Shown here piece after piece: positions 1 through 9,900 of a stretch of DNA of 64,000 nt. Position 1 is the first letter of the stretch. Each line of letters opens with the position of its first letter. The notes beneath the pieces were generated by a model. The model was not told the origin of the DNA. It did not search any database and saw only the letters and a list, made by a program, of their open reading frames with translations. A program made the translations under genes and the position numbers. The stretch comes from Aradus depressus (lineage: Eukaryota; Arthropoda; Insecta; Hemiptera; Aradidae), in the NCBI GenBank assembly GCA_963662175.1, contig OY759221.1, forward strand, positions 22,493,027 to 22,557,026. The letters run 5' to 3'.

Positions 1-1190
1 AGCTTCAGTGACCCGCTGAAGCTGGTGGAGTGTCGAGTGATTCGAACGGAATCCAAACTGGTGCTCCGGGATAGTTTGCGTTGAGTCCAGGTGAGTCAAA
101 AGCCGTCGAAGGATAATTTTCTCAAACACTTTTGATATGGTCGGCAACAGGCTGATTGGGCGATAGCTGGCCGGATCATGCTTTGGTTTCCCAGGCTTGT
201 GGAAAAGGAGGACTATTGCATTCTTCCAGGCCGAAGGAAAGTAGCCGAACCGAAGGCATGCGTTGAAGATGCTGGTGAGGTAGGCGTCGCCTTTAGGAGG
301 AAGCTTCTTCAGCACCAGATTTGGGATGAGATCATCCCCTGGAGTTTTCCTTGTTGGGAGCTTTCTGATGACTCCTCTGACTTCCTGTGGTGTTGTGTAT
401 TCTATCGGGAGTTCTGCAGTGGAGTGGTGTTGTGTCATGAAGTTAGTCACTAGGTCTGTTGTTTGTGAGTTGGCGGAATTATGAAGTGTAAAATTTTGTT
501 CTAAATGGGCAGAAAATATGTTGCATTTGTCGTTATCAGTGATGGCTGGTGGTGTATGTCCGTCTGTAATCGTAGGTATTGGAGTATGCCGTCGCAAAAT
601 ACGTTTTGTCTCAGTCCACAAGCTAGTGTCTCCCGGGGAAATGTCACTTAGATGTCGTTGGTAGTTAGATATACGGAGGTTGTCTAATTCCCACTTGACT
701 GCGCGAGCCATGCGATTGAAGACAACCTTGTCCTGGGGTAGCCTAGAACGTTGCCACAATTTTCGCAATCTATTTTTCTCTTTTATTAGCGAGAGAATGT
801 GTCGGGGGACTGTTCTCTGGCCAGGCCGGAGATCCGAGTACTTCCTGTACGTCGAGAGGTCGATTGAGCTCCTTATACTCTCATTAAAATGTCCAATGTG
901 CACGTCGATGTCGTCTGTAGAGTTATAATTGAGAGGTATAGTAAGTGTATCTGTTAGTCGGTCACGAAATACGTCCCAGTCAATTTTCCCATTTATTAAT
1001 TTTGGTAGAGGGGGGTTCTTTTGAAATTCTTCAATGAACGTTACTATAACCGGTAAATGGTCTGAGTCTAACTCAACTAGGGGTTTTTGGAAAAAAGGGA
1101 ATCTGATGTTCTGTATGAGACAGATGTCCAGGATGTCGGGGAGAAAATTGTGCTGTGTGGGGAAGAAGGTCGGTTCGTCGGGAGGGATAA
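1..1190 (-). mobile_element. Jockey-like LINE, ORF2 endonuclease-RT (partial)
   Basis: Reading leftward from about 1190, one frame stays open for about 395 codons and runs off the window. It begins in the C-terminal part of an apurinic-type endonuclease, with the hallmark SDHLPVI near 1045. A linker follows, then the start of a reverse transcriptase, including AWKNAIVLLFHKPGKP, YRPISLLPTISKVFEKII and HQFGFRSNHST. These are typical of the Jockey clade of non-LTR retrotransposons, which nick DNA and reverse-transcribe at the nick. I checked every codon between 1190 and 1 and found no stop, so this piece is young or was selected until recently. To the right the frame is lost (an in-frame stop lies near 1230), suggesting 5' truncation. 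The catalytic YxDD box lies outside the window. Confidence 0.88.
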
Positions 1191-2130
1191 CTAGCTATAA
1201 AATAAAAACAGTGAAGCAACTAAATTGGTGTTTTAAAACAACCAATGAATAAAAAACAAAAGGCGATCATCAGCTGTTCTAAATAGAGTGGACCAGTCTA
1301 TGTTGTGGAAGTCTGGTGAGATGAGATGTGAAGGTGGACAGGCTAAGAGTGAGTTGTGTTTAGGCTTAAGGTGTGGTGAACGGTACAGGAGTGAAATCGA
1401 TGCGCAAAGAAGGTGCGTTAATTTGAAGAATGGCCAATATTTAAAAAGAAAAGGGACAAAATAGATGTAAAAATTAGGTTGTAAGATTTCTTTTTAAAAA
1501 TTAATTTCATGTTTTTTTCATTGTTTCAATCTGTTTTTAATTTTATAATGTAGGTTTAAGAAAATAAACCCAAATATTTGTTCTCTAAATTATATGCTAT
1601 TCATTTTCCCTGTTGGCCCAGTAAGATAATTTAAAAAACTTTTGGATTAGATTCAATATTTTTGCAACAATATGGCATCTCTTTAGAAATCCCAATGAAA
1701 AGTTTGTTAATTGAAATTTTTTAAATTACATGCACTTTCCTAAAAATTGCATGTCTTGAACTTTTGATATTTTTAGGGCCCTTTTCGGAAACTACTGTAG
1801 AAATCAAAATTTAGTAAAAGACCAGAGATATAATTTCTACAGGAATGTAATTTAATTTTATTATTTTATTTTTTAATATAATTAAATTAATTCAATAATT
1901 ATTTATATATTTATAATTTATTTAACATTTACATTTTTTTAAACTATAACACTACAACAGTAATACAGTGAATCTTCAATAGAGTGATGAAAACAAACTA
2001 CGATCTAGGACAATTTCATGACTCAATCATAGGTACCAACATTTGAAAAATTCCTCCTAGAACTTGGACTAAATTCTTATAATAATAGCTTTTAGAGAGC
2101 GCAGGTAGATCAGAGGTTATCTGGGATATT
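1191..2130. other. AT-rich intergenic stretch
   Basis: No gene, clear repeat or RNA was recognised. The part from about 1450 onward is very AT-rich. The segment 1191-1440 might be degraded 5' sequence of the adjacent LINE, but no conserved endonuclease motif is visible. Confidence 0.5.
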
Positions 2131-2132
2131 AA

Positions 2133-2330
2133 AAAACCTTGAGCACGCCGTCCTTCGGTAGGACATTAGGGGATAGTCCCCAGCCTGTGCGATGTCAGGT
2201 ACTCGTTAAAGACTGAAGAATAAATGTAGGGTAGGCAAAATTTAGGACTCACACAGCAGGGATGGGCTCATGTCCATCAGAGCGACGAAATAGCGCTCTG
2301 GTAGTAGGCGATATGACCCCGTAGCCTGCA
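2133..2330 (+). mobile_element. SINE1 copy, 5' truncated
   Basis: This matches the body of the SINE1 family seen in full at 29551-29899, including the segments GCACGCCGTCCTTCGG, GATGTCAGGTACTCGTTAAA and GCGCTCTGGTAGTAGGCGAT. The tRNA-like head is missing and several substitutions indicate an old copy. Confidence 0.8.
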
Positions 2331-2869
2331 CCATTACTTATACATCCCTGCTAGAATTATTTTCTATCACCTAATTGTATTATTAACTAGCAGTGGAGCG
2401 AAACAGGTTGTTTTCGAGTTATCTACTTGACAAACGGTTCAATGGTATATATACAACAATGAGTAAATATCGCCAGGACTATTTTTCACGCTTCTACTGC
2501 ATAATTATGGGATTTCAAGAATTTCAAATGAGAGCGATCACCCCTGAAGCATCACTCAAAATAAATGTTTGCCCTTGCGATCGACTTTTTGGTCACAATT
2601 ATGCTTCCGTATGTTTCAAATGGATTACCGTACACACTGGTTAATAAAGCAAAATTTTTGTGCAAGATATTAAAGAGTTAGGAATATTCCAATGTATTCC
2701 CCATCACATACGGGAAAAGAATTATATATAAAAAAAAACGACATTCTTTGGGGAAAACCTGCAGATAAATAATAATAATAATAAAAAAAGTTATAATCTG
2801 AAGATGACTGATGTTGAGAGAAGTGTTTATTTACTCAGGTTGAATAATAAAAATGTAGTCAAGGGTCTA

Positions 2870-3600
2870 TGGTGGCCGTGGGGGCTAGAGTCGCAAAGTC
2901 CACGGTTGCCGGTTCGAATCACGTCCGGGAGAGAGTTATTTCATGTATAGAACTCTCGAATAACAAATCATGATATTTATATTCCCAGTAATGTCAGTAT
3001 GAAATGAATTTGAGAGGGGGGATGGGGAGGGAAAATGATCTGTAAAAAAATGGTTGGTACAGTAGAATCTCTTTAAGTCGAACCTCGATAAGTCGAAAAC
3101 CTCCAGAACTCGAAAAAAATTTTGTTCCTTTCCCTTCAAGCCCCAAAACCTCCCTTATTCGAAATCTCAACCCTCTATTAGTCGAAATAATCAGTGAGTC
3201 CCTACAAGCTATTTTGGTACATATTTTCCCTCTATAACTCGAAAAAATAAATTGGACCTCTGTATCTCGAACATAGCAATGTTTTATTTTACAACCTTTA
3301 CAACTCGATTATTTGAAACTTATTACCTCTATAGCTCGAAGAAAAATAAGTTGTTTTGAAATAATGTTGATTTATAATAAATATAAATATGTTTGTTACC
3401 TCTGTAACTTGAATTCTTATTTATTTTACCTCTCTAACTCACAATTAGTTAGAATGAATCTTAACCTCTACAAGTCGAATCAAAATCCGCCTAACTCGAA
3501 ATCCTCCATAAGTCGAAAACTCTATAACTAGAATTTTTTGGTGTCTCCCTTGATGTTCGACTTATAAAGGTTCTACTGTATAAGTAAGTCATATTACTTA
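2870..3600 (+). mobile_element. SINE2 copy interrupted by a MITE
   Basis: The head (2872-2935) resembles a tRNA, with a box-B-like GGTTCGAATC and the opening TGGCCGTG..GGCTAGAG. It is followed by a body ending in AATGATCTGTAAAAAAATGG. The same head and body occur in reverse at 23455-23712, and the body occurs twice at 14600-14875. The element is split by the TA-flanked element at 3060-3578; the tail resumes after it with TAAGTAAGTCATATTAC. It is not a functional tRNA gene, because the head cannot be completed to a proper acceptor stem. Confidence 0.65.
3060..3578. mobile_element. pogo/Tigger-like MITE built of repeated motifs
   Basis: The element starts CAGTAGAATCTCTTTAAGTC and ends with the inverted counterpart ...TAAAGGTTCTACTG. 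It is flanked by TA on both sides, as expected for the Tc1/mariner/pogo superfamily. It codes for nothing recognisable. The interior repeats variants of the terminal motif many times (CCTCTATAACTCGAA, CCTCTGTATCTCGAA, CCTCCATAAGTCGAA and so on), spaced roughly 30-60 bases. It is inserted in a SINE2 copy. Confidence 0.75.
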
Positions 3601-3679
3601 TGGTAAAATCACATATATTTTAAAATTTGTTGCTACACGTTACAATTTAAACATTACTTACAAAAACTGTCTGCCCAGG

Positions 3680-3706
3680 GTTTCGGACGCATATGCGAAT
3701 CATCTG
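3680..3706 (-). repeat. hammerhead-like hairpin motif
   Basis: On the minus strand the sequence reads GATGATT, a CGCATATGCG self-complementary stem, then TCCGAAACCC. This is the same layout (GATGA, hairpin, CGAAAC) found near 7754, 15436, 48466 and 60091. Here the first residues are CAGATGA rather than the strict CTGANGA. Confidence 0.4.
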
Positions 3707-3724
3707 AAGAATAAAGATAAATAT

Positions 3725-4137
3725 TACCTTTTAGAAGGCCGATACAACACCTTTTATCCCAATATTTAAAACCCAGATCTACTACAACCATAGCTAAACC
3801 TGAATGCTCCTTTCTCACACATCAAAGCACTGGCTCAACTCCGTGTATCTGGCAAGTACTATCTTAAAATCAGTTACAAAAATAATGTATACACCCTTAA
3901 TCCCTAGGAACTTTGTACAATCTGCAATAAAAATGAATTGGAAGACGTATATCACCTGTTAATATCCTGTCCGATATACTCCCCCATTAGAAGCCACTTC
4001 CTGCCTCAGTGTGTCAGTATAGACCGATCAAACTTTCATACATTACTCCTGGCCCATAATAAGAATGATATCTCAAACATTTTCTATTATTTGATCAGCG
4101 CTCTGAAACTTAGAGCATTCATTGTTAATGAATAATG
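3725..4137 (+). pseudogene. LINE ORF2 C-terminus remnant
   Basis: A plus-strand reading with internal stops ends in a zinc-knuckle-like segment, C-x2-C-x7-DVYH-x5-CPIY, typical of the C-terminus of non-LTR retrotransposon ORF2. Upstream residues such as HIKALAQLRVSGKYYLK fit the same region. Stops near 3765, 3798 and 3905 make it a dead copy. A related tail occurs at 58500-58612. Confidence 0.65.
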
Positions 4138-4190
4138 TATTTCAACTTACATATTATATTGATATTAAATATCTACATCTCCACTGTCTT

Positions 4191-4945
4191 TTTTTTTTTT
4201 TTTTTTTTTTTTTTTGCATTGGAGGGGGAAATGCTGTGACGCACATCCAGGGAAGGTAGCCCTGGATAGTGTGGGACTCGAGCCGATTCACCATACCCAC
4301 TAAAACCCCCTCCTTGCCGATCCTGATTCCCTTCCGCGGAACTGGCGATCTGTCATTACTTCGCGGAAGGGAGGAAGGGTGGCTGGTAACGCCCCTTCTT
4401 CTGTTTTATTACCGCTACTGTTCCTTGTCAGCCCTCTCCTGAAGGGCCAACCCGCCCATGATGAGCGCTGCAAAATCGCAGCCTTCATCCCACGACTCCT
4501 GGGAGCGCAGCATAGCGTCCACGTAACTGGTAGCAGTCAGTGGGGCGCCCATGCTGCACTCCAGATTTTTCCTTCCCTCCTCAAATCTGGGGCATTTGAG
4601 GAGGACATGCTCCGCCGACTCCGTCTCACCAAGGCACGCGGGGCAGTCTGGTGTTGTTGCTGCCCCGATTTTGTGGAGGTACCCTCGGAACCCACCGTGT
4701 CCCGTGAGTACCTGGGTGAGGTGGTAATTCACCTCCCCATGCTTCCTGGTGAGCCAAGGCTCGACTCGAGGGATGAGCCGATGGGTCCACCGTCCCTTTG
4801 TGGACTTGTCCCATTCTTCCTGCCACTCCCTAATTGTCCTGGCCCTCTCTGGCTCTGCTGGACCAGGGCTGGCCCCCGCGTCCTGATAGAAGACCCGGTT
4901 TCCCCTGCGGTCGAAGCGCTGCACCACCTCTTCCACCTGAACCGG
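4191..4945 (-). pseudogene. R1/LOA-type LINE 3' end with poly(A)
   Basis: A 173-residue minus-strand frame (4936-4415) carries motifs of the C-terminal end of R1-type ORF2: LTGHGGFRGYLHKIG followed by CPACLGETESAEHVLLKCP, a Cys-Cys-His-Cys knuckle. A 3' UTR follows, then a run of about 26 A on the minus strand (T-run near 4191-4216), as expected for a retrotransposed 3' end. The local GC content is clearly higher than its surroundings, consistent with a recent insertion. The 5' end is truncated near 4945. No endonuclease or RT domain remains. Confidence 0.85.
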
Positions 4946-5249
4946 GTCTTGTTTCCTTTTGAAGTGTCGCGTACATTATTATTATTAATTTGTAATTACT
5001 TATTTTTATTTATACTTTTTTTATTTATTTATGTTATTTATTTAGTTTGTTAAAGGTTCCTTTATATATGTCATTATTCTTTTATATGTGGCATTATTAT
5101 GTTAATATTTTAAAAGTAATGGCCACTGACTCCATTGTATATGGGTGATCCCTTTAAACAATACAAATTATTATTATTATAATTTAAACATTATTTTAAA
5201 ATATGTCTTAAGGAAATTTATTGTTTGTTCTTTGAGGCGCCTTAACTTT

Positions 5250-5690
5250 GTTCGTATTAGCCCTATCAAAATTTGAGATTATTTTGCTATGAAGATTTAA
5301 TGAGGAATATCTTTGGTTGGAACCAATTTTTCAATCGGACTAACCGTTCTCGCGTAAATTAGACTAACATCTGAAATATGTTTTTAAAAAAGGACGGTTT
5401 TCGGTCTTATATCTCGCAAAACGGACGACTTCAGTAAAAATGTATTTAATACAAAATGAACCATTTATTTATCTCTAAAACTTTTATTTGCAGAGAATTT
5501 TGGTTAAATTATAAATTTAAGCAGTATCTTGTAAAATGTACCCGAATTGAAGTGGTCTTAATTTTCGTATGATTTCGGACAAAACCTAACCAGTTCTAAG
5601 TAAGCACATTTGACTACCATTTCAAATTTCAAGTTCATTCCTAAATTCGTTCTTGAGTTAGAGCGCTCACAATATACATACAAAGAGACA
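5250..5690. repeat. dispersed repeat C, copy 1
   Basis: This stretch is alignable by eye with 23725-24080. Shared blocks include GAGGAATATCTTTGGTTGGAACCAA / AGGAATATTTCTGGTAAGAACCAA, GCGTAAAT.., ATATCTCGCAAA and a common 3' part ending near TAGAGCG/TTAGAGCTTAC. I see no coding capacity or terminal repeats, so the class is unknown. Confidence 0.55.
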
Positions 5691-5760
5691 TTATCCATAA
5701 CATGGTCGAAACGATATTCTGTTGAAAAACTGGATCACGGATATTTGGATGATTACAATA

Positions 5761-6586
5761 CAGTAAAACCCCTCTCCGAAGGACACCTTTCCTTACAGAC
5801 AATTTTGCGATGTCCCGGTCCGAAGTTTAGGAAAACAATGTACTTTTACGCCCCTCGCAACGGACCTCTAACGGACGCGGAAAACCAATTTTTCGTCATG
5901 AAAAGATAAATTTACCTCTCCTAAACAGACACAAAACAATTCAGTTGAAAAATATAGTTTTGAATGCTTTTTATTATTCGTAGAATTCGCTGTTTGTGAA
6001 ACAGGCATACTAATAACTATTATTATCTATTGTTCGTTACCTATATATAAGTTTAGGTTTTATGACTCATGCCCGGGCTTTAACTACGAGGTCATATCGC
6101 CTACTACCAGAGCGCTCTTTCGTCACTCTGGTGGACATGAGCCCGACTCTACTGTCCTAAAAGTCCTAAATTTTGCCTACCCTAAATTTTTATTCACCTA
6201 GGGTAGGGGTCTTTAACGAGTACCTGACATCGTTCAGCCTCGGGACCGAAGGACGGCGTGCTTAAGTTTATTTTACCTCCCTGATATAATAAACTAAGGG
6301 CCTCGGTCGGGTTATGAACCCACGTTCTTGAGCTCAGAAGTCAAGTACGCATACCACTGAGCTACCGGCGCCATTTTACCTTATATTTAGTATTAAACAT
6401 GAAAGCAAATTAAACGTTTTGTATATGTACATACATATAATGAAGTTTTTTTTTACCCTCCTAAACGGACACCTTTCTGCAACGGTACAGTCACGGGACC
6501 AAGAAAATTGTCCGTTGCAACGAAACAATAAAGAGCAACGGACAATTTTCTTGGTCCCGTAACTGTCCGTTGCAGAGGGGTTACTG
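5761..6586. mobile_element. TA-flanked pogo/Tc1-like MITE with SINE1 insert
   Basis: The left end is CAGTAAAACCCCTCTCCGAA and the right end, reversed, is CAGTAACCCCTCTGCAACGG; both are bordered by TA. The right half contains a hairpin (about 6492-6561) with arms of about 27 bases around GGACCAAGAAAATTGTCCGT. No transposase is present. A SINE1 copy (6056-6372) is nested inside, so the original element was about 510 bp. Confidence 0.7.
6056..6372 (-). mobile_element. SINE1, near full length
   Basis: In reverse orientation this runs from the conserved tail (GGTTTTATGACTCATGCCCG) to the tRNA-like head (GAGCTACCGGCGCC on the plus strand). Box A reads TAGCTCAGTGGTATGCG and a degenerate box B lies near 6310. 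It is inserted within the MITE at 5761-6586. Confidence 0.88.
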
Positions 6587-6907
6587 TACTTTCTTATACA
6601 GGTAAGAAGCTGTACTTTCTTATACAGATAAGAAGATAAGAAAATAGAATACTCCGAGTATGTCACACTAAAAAAAAAAACTTATACAAAAAGAATGAGG
6701 TTATTTTACAGATATGGCAATTCGAAGTGCCTTTGAGGTAGATTTCTTGAAATAGACAGTTGTCAAGCTGCGCAATGTTGGTAGACAGAGTTGCGCAGTG
6801 CCCCCCTCATGTCTACTGGTTAAGGTCCCCCGTCTCGACTCCCCAAGGCTCCCCACCTTAGTGAAAGTTGTCTGACGTGGTGCGGTCTGCAGCCCAGCGC
6901 ACTCTGG

Positions 6908-6952
6908 ATGTCTCTCCTTCCTTACCCCTCAGTAGGTCTCCTGTTCTCATGA
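6908..6952 (+). promoter_or_regulatory. upstream ORF overlapping the chitinase start
   Basis: A 14-codon reading frame opens with ATG at 6908 in the inferred leader. Its TGA (6950-6952) overlaps the chitinase ATG (6949-6951) in an ATGA arrangement. If the transcript starts upstream of 6908, translation of the chitinase would need leaky scanning or reinitiation. The transcription start is not known, so this is only a candidate. Confidence 0.35.
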
Positions 6953-9900
6953 GTGTTGTCCTGTGTCTTATTCTGTTCTTCTCCGCTACAGTCCTCTCCA
7001 TTCCAGCTGGACGTGAGTATTCCCCATCTGTTTTGTCTCTAGCTTAGTTCCTAGAAAAAGTTTAGAGTAAGAGAGGATCGATCATAAACTACAAATTCAA
7101 TGACAATCATTATATGATTGTAAATACAATTCTTTGCTCTGAAACATTGCAATTTTGAGATAATTGTTAAGTTCTTAACGAAATGTCATTATATATTTTT
7201 ATTTTAAGTTATCTTTAGGCATAATATGAATTGTAGCTAGCATTATACCCCATGCATTATACAACTTTTACCTGGAGCAATACTGGTACATGTTCAAATA
7301 TTCCAGGGTTGCATAATAACTTTTCAAGCATTATTAATATATACAACTTGATATATAATCAAAAACTTAATTGAAAATATTTATTTTTTAAACTAAATTA
7401 AGGAAATAAAACCTCTCAATTAAGATATTCTCAAATTACAATAAAAATGTTTATTTATTAATATTTTTAAGAACTTCATCTTCTGACAGCCTGCGAGCAC
7501 AACGAACGTAGTGTAGTACTTGTTTGTGTGGGCGTAGTCAAATTCATATATACCGATAAAATTTAATTAGATATTTGATATTTAATTTCTATATGAAGCA
7601 GTGTAACCTTCATGGATGTAGCCAGGCTGGACGGATTTTTGAAAACATAATTACATGTTACATGTCAAATATGTTTATGTAACAAAGTTCAAGTTGGAAA
7701 AATAAAAATAAAGTAAAATTGGGACACCACACCTTTTATTATTGTTCTTTATTGTTTCGGATGCACCTTGCTTTTGTGCAACATCACCCGTCGTGTCTGT
7801 AGGGGGAGCTCGGGATCTGATTAGTGCTTAATGCACCTGACCTTCATTTACAAGAACGAATCCCTTAATTTCATTTAGAAAAAAAGATCCCTAAATTCAA
7901 CTTATTGAACTTAATAAGGGACAGGCAGTGCACCTGACTTTTATTTACAAGTAAAGGTCCCTAAATTAAACTTTATTAAGGGAGAGGCAATGCACCTGGC
8001 TTTCATTTACAGGAAAAGGTGGTCCCTAAATTAAACTTTATTTAGAAAGAAATTACCCTAATTTCAACTTGTTGAATTTAATAAGGGATAGGCAGTGCAC
8101 CTGACTTTTATTTACAAAGATATTTAAATTAAACTTTAATAAGGGAGAGGCAATGCACCTGACCTTTATTTAAAGGAAAAGGTGGTCCCTATATTAAACT
8201 TCATTTAGAAAGAAATTACCCTAATTTCAACTTGTTGAATTTAATAAGAGATAGGCAGTGCACCTGACTTTTATTTACAAAGATATTTAAATTAAACTTT
8301 AATAAGGGAGAGGCAATGCACCTGACCTTTATTTAAAGGAAAAGGTGGTCCCTATATTATACTTCATTTAGAAAGAAATTACCCTAATTTCAACTTGTTG
8401 AATTTAATAAGGGATAGGCAGTGCACCTGACTTTTATTTACAAAGATATTTAAATTAAACTTTAATAAGGGAGAGGCAATGCACCTGACCTTTATTTAAA
8501 GGAAAAGGTGGTCCCTATATTAAACTTCATTTAGAAAGAAATTACCCTAATTTCAACTTGTTGAATTTAATAAGAGATAGGCAGTGCACCTGACTTTTAT
8601 TTACAAAGATATTTAAATTAAACTTTAATAAGGGAGAGGCAATGCACCTGACCCTCCTTTGCAAGAAAAGGAGGTCCCTAAATTAAACTTCATTTAAGTA
8701 GAAAAAAAAGGACCCTAAATTCAACTTGTATTTAATAAGGGATATACACATATGCATCTGACTTTTATTTGCAAAAAAAGATCTTTAAATTAAACTTTAA
8801 TAAGAGAGAGGCAATGTACCTGACTTTCATTTACAAGAAAATGTTCCTAAATTTAACTTAATTTTGAAAAAAAAGACACTAAATTCAACTCATTCAATTT
8901 AATAAGGGATATGTTGTGCACCTGACTTTTATTTACAATAAATGATCCTTAAATTAAACTTTAATAAGGCAATACACCTGACATTCATTTACAAGAAGAG
9001 ATCCTTAAATTAGACTTTTTAAATGAATGATTCTGACATAAAATTGGTTGCTTACTGGCATCATTACTTTTCCTTTCCAATTTTCTTATTTTTCTAAAAT
9101 TCTCTCTTATTAGTATTTCCCATAATTATCATCTCCTTATTCCCATTTTCATTGTTTATTTTAAATCAACAGTTTTTATTGACAAAACAAACATTTTCTA
9201 TTAAGATGTTATTATAAATTGTAAAAATAAAGATAAAAGGTGGTAAATTATAAAACATAAAATTAAATAAACAGAATGGGGCATTTTAAAGTGATAATAA
9301 CACAGTCTGGGACATTATATATTTTTTTGGGTCTTCATTACTCACTAGAAACTTCAGCCAGAATGTGGAAAAAATATATATTGAACATACATATCCTTGC
9401 TCCCAGCTGGAGCGCCCATGAGAACAATTAAATGTATCATTTTGCCGCCTTTTTCATCTTGGCGCGATCCTGATGTAATTAAAATCACGTCATTTGTAAT
9501 GTATTTCTTTTATTTTGCTTTCAATTGTGTTTGTTGGTTTTTGTGACTCGTACCCATGCTTTAACAGGGAGTCATATCCCCGCTTTTGTCGTTGTGATGG
9601 ACATGAGCTCGACTCTACTGCAGGAGTCCAATATTTTGCTTACCTTGGCAGGGATCTAGGGACGACTACCTGACATCGCTCAAACTTGGGAACATAGCTC
9701 AACGTCAGATCCGAAGGACGACTTTATCTCCCTGATCTTAAGATCTTATAAACCGCGACTTTAAGCATAGTAAGCAAACACGCTACTTTTTTACTACTCT
9801 CGCTCCCAATTATTTTGGTAAAATACCTATTGAACAGGTCCAATGAATTCCAGGCCATTGCTAGAGATACAGGGTATACCTATTTACGATCGTCAACCCA

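Noticed and set aside
178..453. 91-codon plus-strand frame
   Set aside because: Antisense shadow of the LINE ORF2 frame on the minus strand, which has all the recognisable motifs.
2393..2644. 83-codon plus-strand frame
   Set aside because: No recognisable motif, no splice context and AT-biased composition; chance frame.
2872..2940. possible tRNA gene
   Set aside because: The acceptor stem does not close, and the same head plus body occurs elsewhere, so it is a SINE head.
4379..5053. 224-codon plus-strand frame
   Set aside because: Runs opposite the R1-type LINE C-terminus, whose zinc knuckle is clear on the minus strand.
7830..9020. possible CRISPR-like array
   Set aside because: Units repeat end to end with no unique spacers, and the genome is eukaryotic.
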